Of a stretch of 7,077 nt of DNA, positions 5,922 through 7,077 are shown piece after piece. This DNA comes from SZUA-146 sp963922815. Lineage in GTDB: Bacteria > Pseudomonadota > Gammaproteobacteria > Steroidobacterales > SZUA-146. Each line of letters begins with the position of its first letter. Position 1 is the first letter of the stretch. Under the pieces are notes generated by a model. That model was not told the DNA's origin. It did no database searches and worked only from the letters and a program-made list of their open reading frames with translations. The translations under genes and the position numbers were made by a program. The stretch lies in contig CAWUKD010000177.1 in NCBI GenBank assembly GCA_963922815.1, positions 1 through 7,077 of the forward strand. Direction: 5' to 3'.

Positions 5922-6755
5922 ATGGAACGTATAAAACAGGCACTTGAACGCGCCAAACAGGAGCGCGAGGGAAATTCGGATGCTGAAGTCACAAAGGCTT
6001 CTCCCGAGCCCGTAAGAACGCCTTCGGCGCCTCGTTCGGACGTACGCGCAGACAAGATCGTTTATTCGGAAACCCACGTGGTGCCAGTGGATGCTGAAGT
6101 GCTGGATCGCAACCGAGTTCTTGGTGGAAAGTCGTCGGAAATGGCGGCGGACGCCTATCGAATGTTACGAACGCGAGTCATTCAACGCATGCGCGACAAC
6201 GGCTGGAACTCGCTAATGGTCGTAAGCCCGGGGCCCAGCGAAGGTAAATCGCTAACGGCCGTTAATCTGGCGATCAGTCTGGCACGTGAAGTAACGCATA
6301 CAGTGATGCTGGTTGATCTCGATCTGCGTCGCCCCAGTATTCACAAGTTTTTTGGCTACGAACCTCCGCACGGAATCATCGACTACCTGCGCAATGACGT
6401 GCCCATGCCCGATATTCTGTTTAACCCTTCGATTGACCGTCTGGTCGTATTGCCGGGCAAGCAAAGAGAAGTCAACTCCTCTGAATTGTTGTCTTCGCCC
6501 CGCATGCTGGATCTGATTGCCGAAATCACCGCGCGCTATCCTGAACGTATTGTCATTTTCGATATGCCGCCCGTATTGGCAACGGATGACGCCATCGCTT
6601 TTGCGCCCAATGTTGACAGTGCGCTGGTAGTTGTTCAAAACGGTGCCACCAGACGCGAAGACCTGGAAACAACATACGATTTGTTGAGCGGTACAAAAAT
6701 CATCGGTTCGGTGCTAAATCAGTCGGACGAGCCCACCCAGGCTTATAACTACTAA
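5922..6755 (+). CDS. Bacterial tyrosine (BY) autokinase, CapB/XrtA-locus type
   Basis: A soluble cytoplasmic P-loop kinase of 277 residues, the catalytic half of a split Wzc. It starts with an amphipathic helix (MERIKQALERAKQER) and a variable linker to about residue 65. The oligomerisation motif usually written ExxRxxR appears as D77-AY-R80-ML-R83. Walker A is SPGPSEGKSLTAVNLA (102-117; K109), Walker A' is VMLVDLDLRRP (128-138; D132, D134) and Walker B is VIFDMPP (211-217; D214). The C-terminal tyrosine cluster is minimal (AYNY; Y275, Y277), where relatives usually carry more tyrosines. The expected role is ATP-dependent autophosphorylation on the tail and control of polymer synthesis through the Wzz-like partner encoded just upstream. 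The start is supported by AGGG (5911-5914), 7 bases before the ATG, and by the family-like N-terminus. No membrane segment is present, so an exporter-type Wzc is ruled out; a ParA/MinD ATPase is less likely given the DxDLRRP motif. Confidence 0.93.
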   Translation: MERIKQALERAKQEREGNSDAEVTKASPEPVRTPSAPRSDVRADKIVYSETHVVPVDAEVLDRNRVLGGKSSEMAADAYRMLRTRVIQRMRDNGWNSLMVVSPGPSEGKSLTAVNLAISLAREVTHTVMLVDLDLRRPSIHKFFGYEPPHGIIDYLRNDVPMPDILFNPSIDRLVVLPGKQREVNSSELLSSPRMLDLIAEITARYPERIVIFDMPPVLATDDAIAFAPNVDSALVVVQNGATRREDLETTYDLLSGTKIIGSVLNQSDEPTQAYNY

Positions 6756-6764
6756 TAGAGTAGG

Positions 6765-6781
6765 GAGCCCGATGGGCGCTC
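6765..6781 (+). other. Bulged hairpin over a strong ribosome site and mini-ORF between the kinase and ATPase genes
   Basis: GAGC-CC (6765-6770) pairs with GG-GCTC (6775-6781, with C6777 bulged) around loop GATG. The left arm contains part of the purine run AGGGAG (6762-6767). That run is well placed for ATG 6772, which opens a four-codon frame (Met-Gly-Ala-Arg-stop). No T-run follows, so it is not an intrinsic terminator. Confidence 0.4.
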
Positions 6782-6806
6782 GCTGAATGAGATAAGTAAC
6801 AACGCT

Positions 6807-7077
6807 ATGTACGAGCAATTTTATAATTTCACTGAAAAGCCGTTTACGCTGCTGCCTGACCCTGCATTTTTGTATCTGGGCAAGAAGCATCAAATGGCAT
6901 TAACCATGCTGCAGTACGGATTGGCCAATAATTCAGGCTTCAGCGTGATTACGGGCGAAATTGGTTCTGGCAAGACCACGCTGATCCGCGCCTTGCTGGA
7001 TGAGATGGACGATGACGTTTCCGTCGGACTGATCAGCAATACACATCAATCGTTTGGGGATTTGTTGCAGTGGGTGC
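6807..7077 (+). CDS. ExeA-like / XrtA-associated AAA ATPase (partial; C-terminus beyond right edge)
   Basis: I translated 90 complete codons up to the right edge, with no stop. The N-terminus MYEQFYNFTEKPFTLLPDPAF followed by LGKKHQMALTML is the typical start of ExeA/GspA-type ATPases and of the ATPase found in XrtA/PEP-CTERM exopolysaccharide loci (TIGR03015-like). Walker A is GEIGSGKTT (residues 50-58), followed by the strand VSVGLISN (71-78). Walker B, sensor motifs and any C-terminal membrane or peptidoglycan-binding domain lie outside the window, so ExeA proper and the XrtA-associated form cannot be separated. It follows the kinase gene by 51 bp in the same direction and probably shares its transcript. 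The ribosome site before the ATG is weak. The cellular role in these loci is not well established. Confidence 0.88.
   Translation, partial: MYEQFYNFTEKPFTLLPDPAFLYLGKKHQMALTMLQYGLANNSGFSVITGEIGSGKTTLIRALLDEMDDDVSVGLISNTHQSFGDLLQWV

Overview
The window looks like chromosomal DNA of a gammaproteobacterium, or a close proteobacterial relative. The evidence is moderate-to-high GC, a tRNA-Ser with encoded CCA, a DUF3772-type MscS protein, and an exopolysaccharide operon of the kind found beside XrtA/EpsH exosortase loci. The genus cannot be fixed from the sequence.

Layout. (1) Positions 1-837, minus strand: N-terminal part of a large mechanosensitive-channel (MscS) protein that runs off the left edge. 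(2) 1045-1135, plus strand: complete tRNA-Ser(UGA) with a plausible promoter. (3) 1117-1371: a diverged, 183-bp-offset duplication of the tRNA 3' end and its downstream hairpin. The second copy appears to be split in its T-loop by a 75-bp GC-rich element with two GCA-triloop hairpins, and it ends in a weak intrinsic terminator. (4) 1372-1990: about 620 bp without a convincing gene, including an operator-like dyad; this is the probable control region of the operon. (5) 1991 to the right edge, plus strand: five tightly spaced genes for a short OPX/Wza-like export protein, an outer-membrane beta-barrel protein, a Wzz/GumC-type chain-length regulator, a bacterial tyrosine (BY) kinase, and the start of an ExeA/XrtA-associated AAA ATPase (cut by the right edge).

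How the genes fit together. The kinase (cytoplasm) and the Wzz-like protein (inner membrane and periplasm) would form the split co-polymerase/kinase pair controlling polymer length and export. The OPX protein lacks the C-terminal outer-membrane segment of Wza. It overlaps, and is probably translationally coupled to, the beta-barrel gene, which fits a composite OPX/beta-barrel exporter of the EpsY/EpsX type. The ATPase and gene set resemble XrtA/PEP-CTERM exopolysaccharide loci, but no exosortase, glycosyltransferase or polymerase lies in the window, so that link is inference.

The most unusual features are a bacterial SH3 domain inside the periplasmic coiled-coil region of the Wzz-like protein, next to a duplicated HP[DE]VKRL segment, and the tRNA-derived repeat with its inserted palindromic element.
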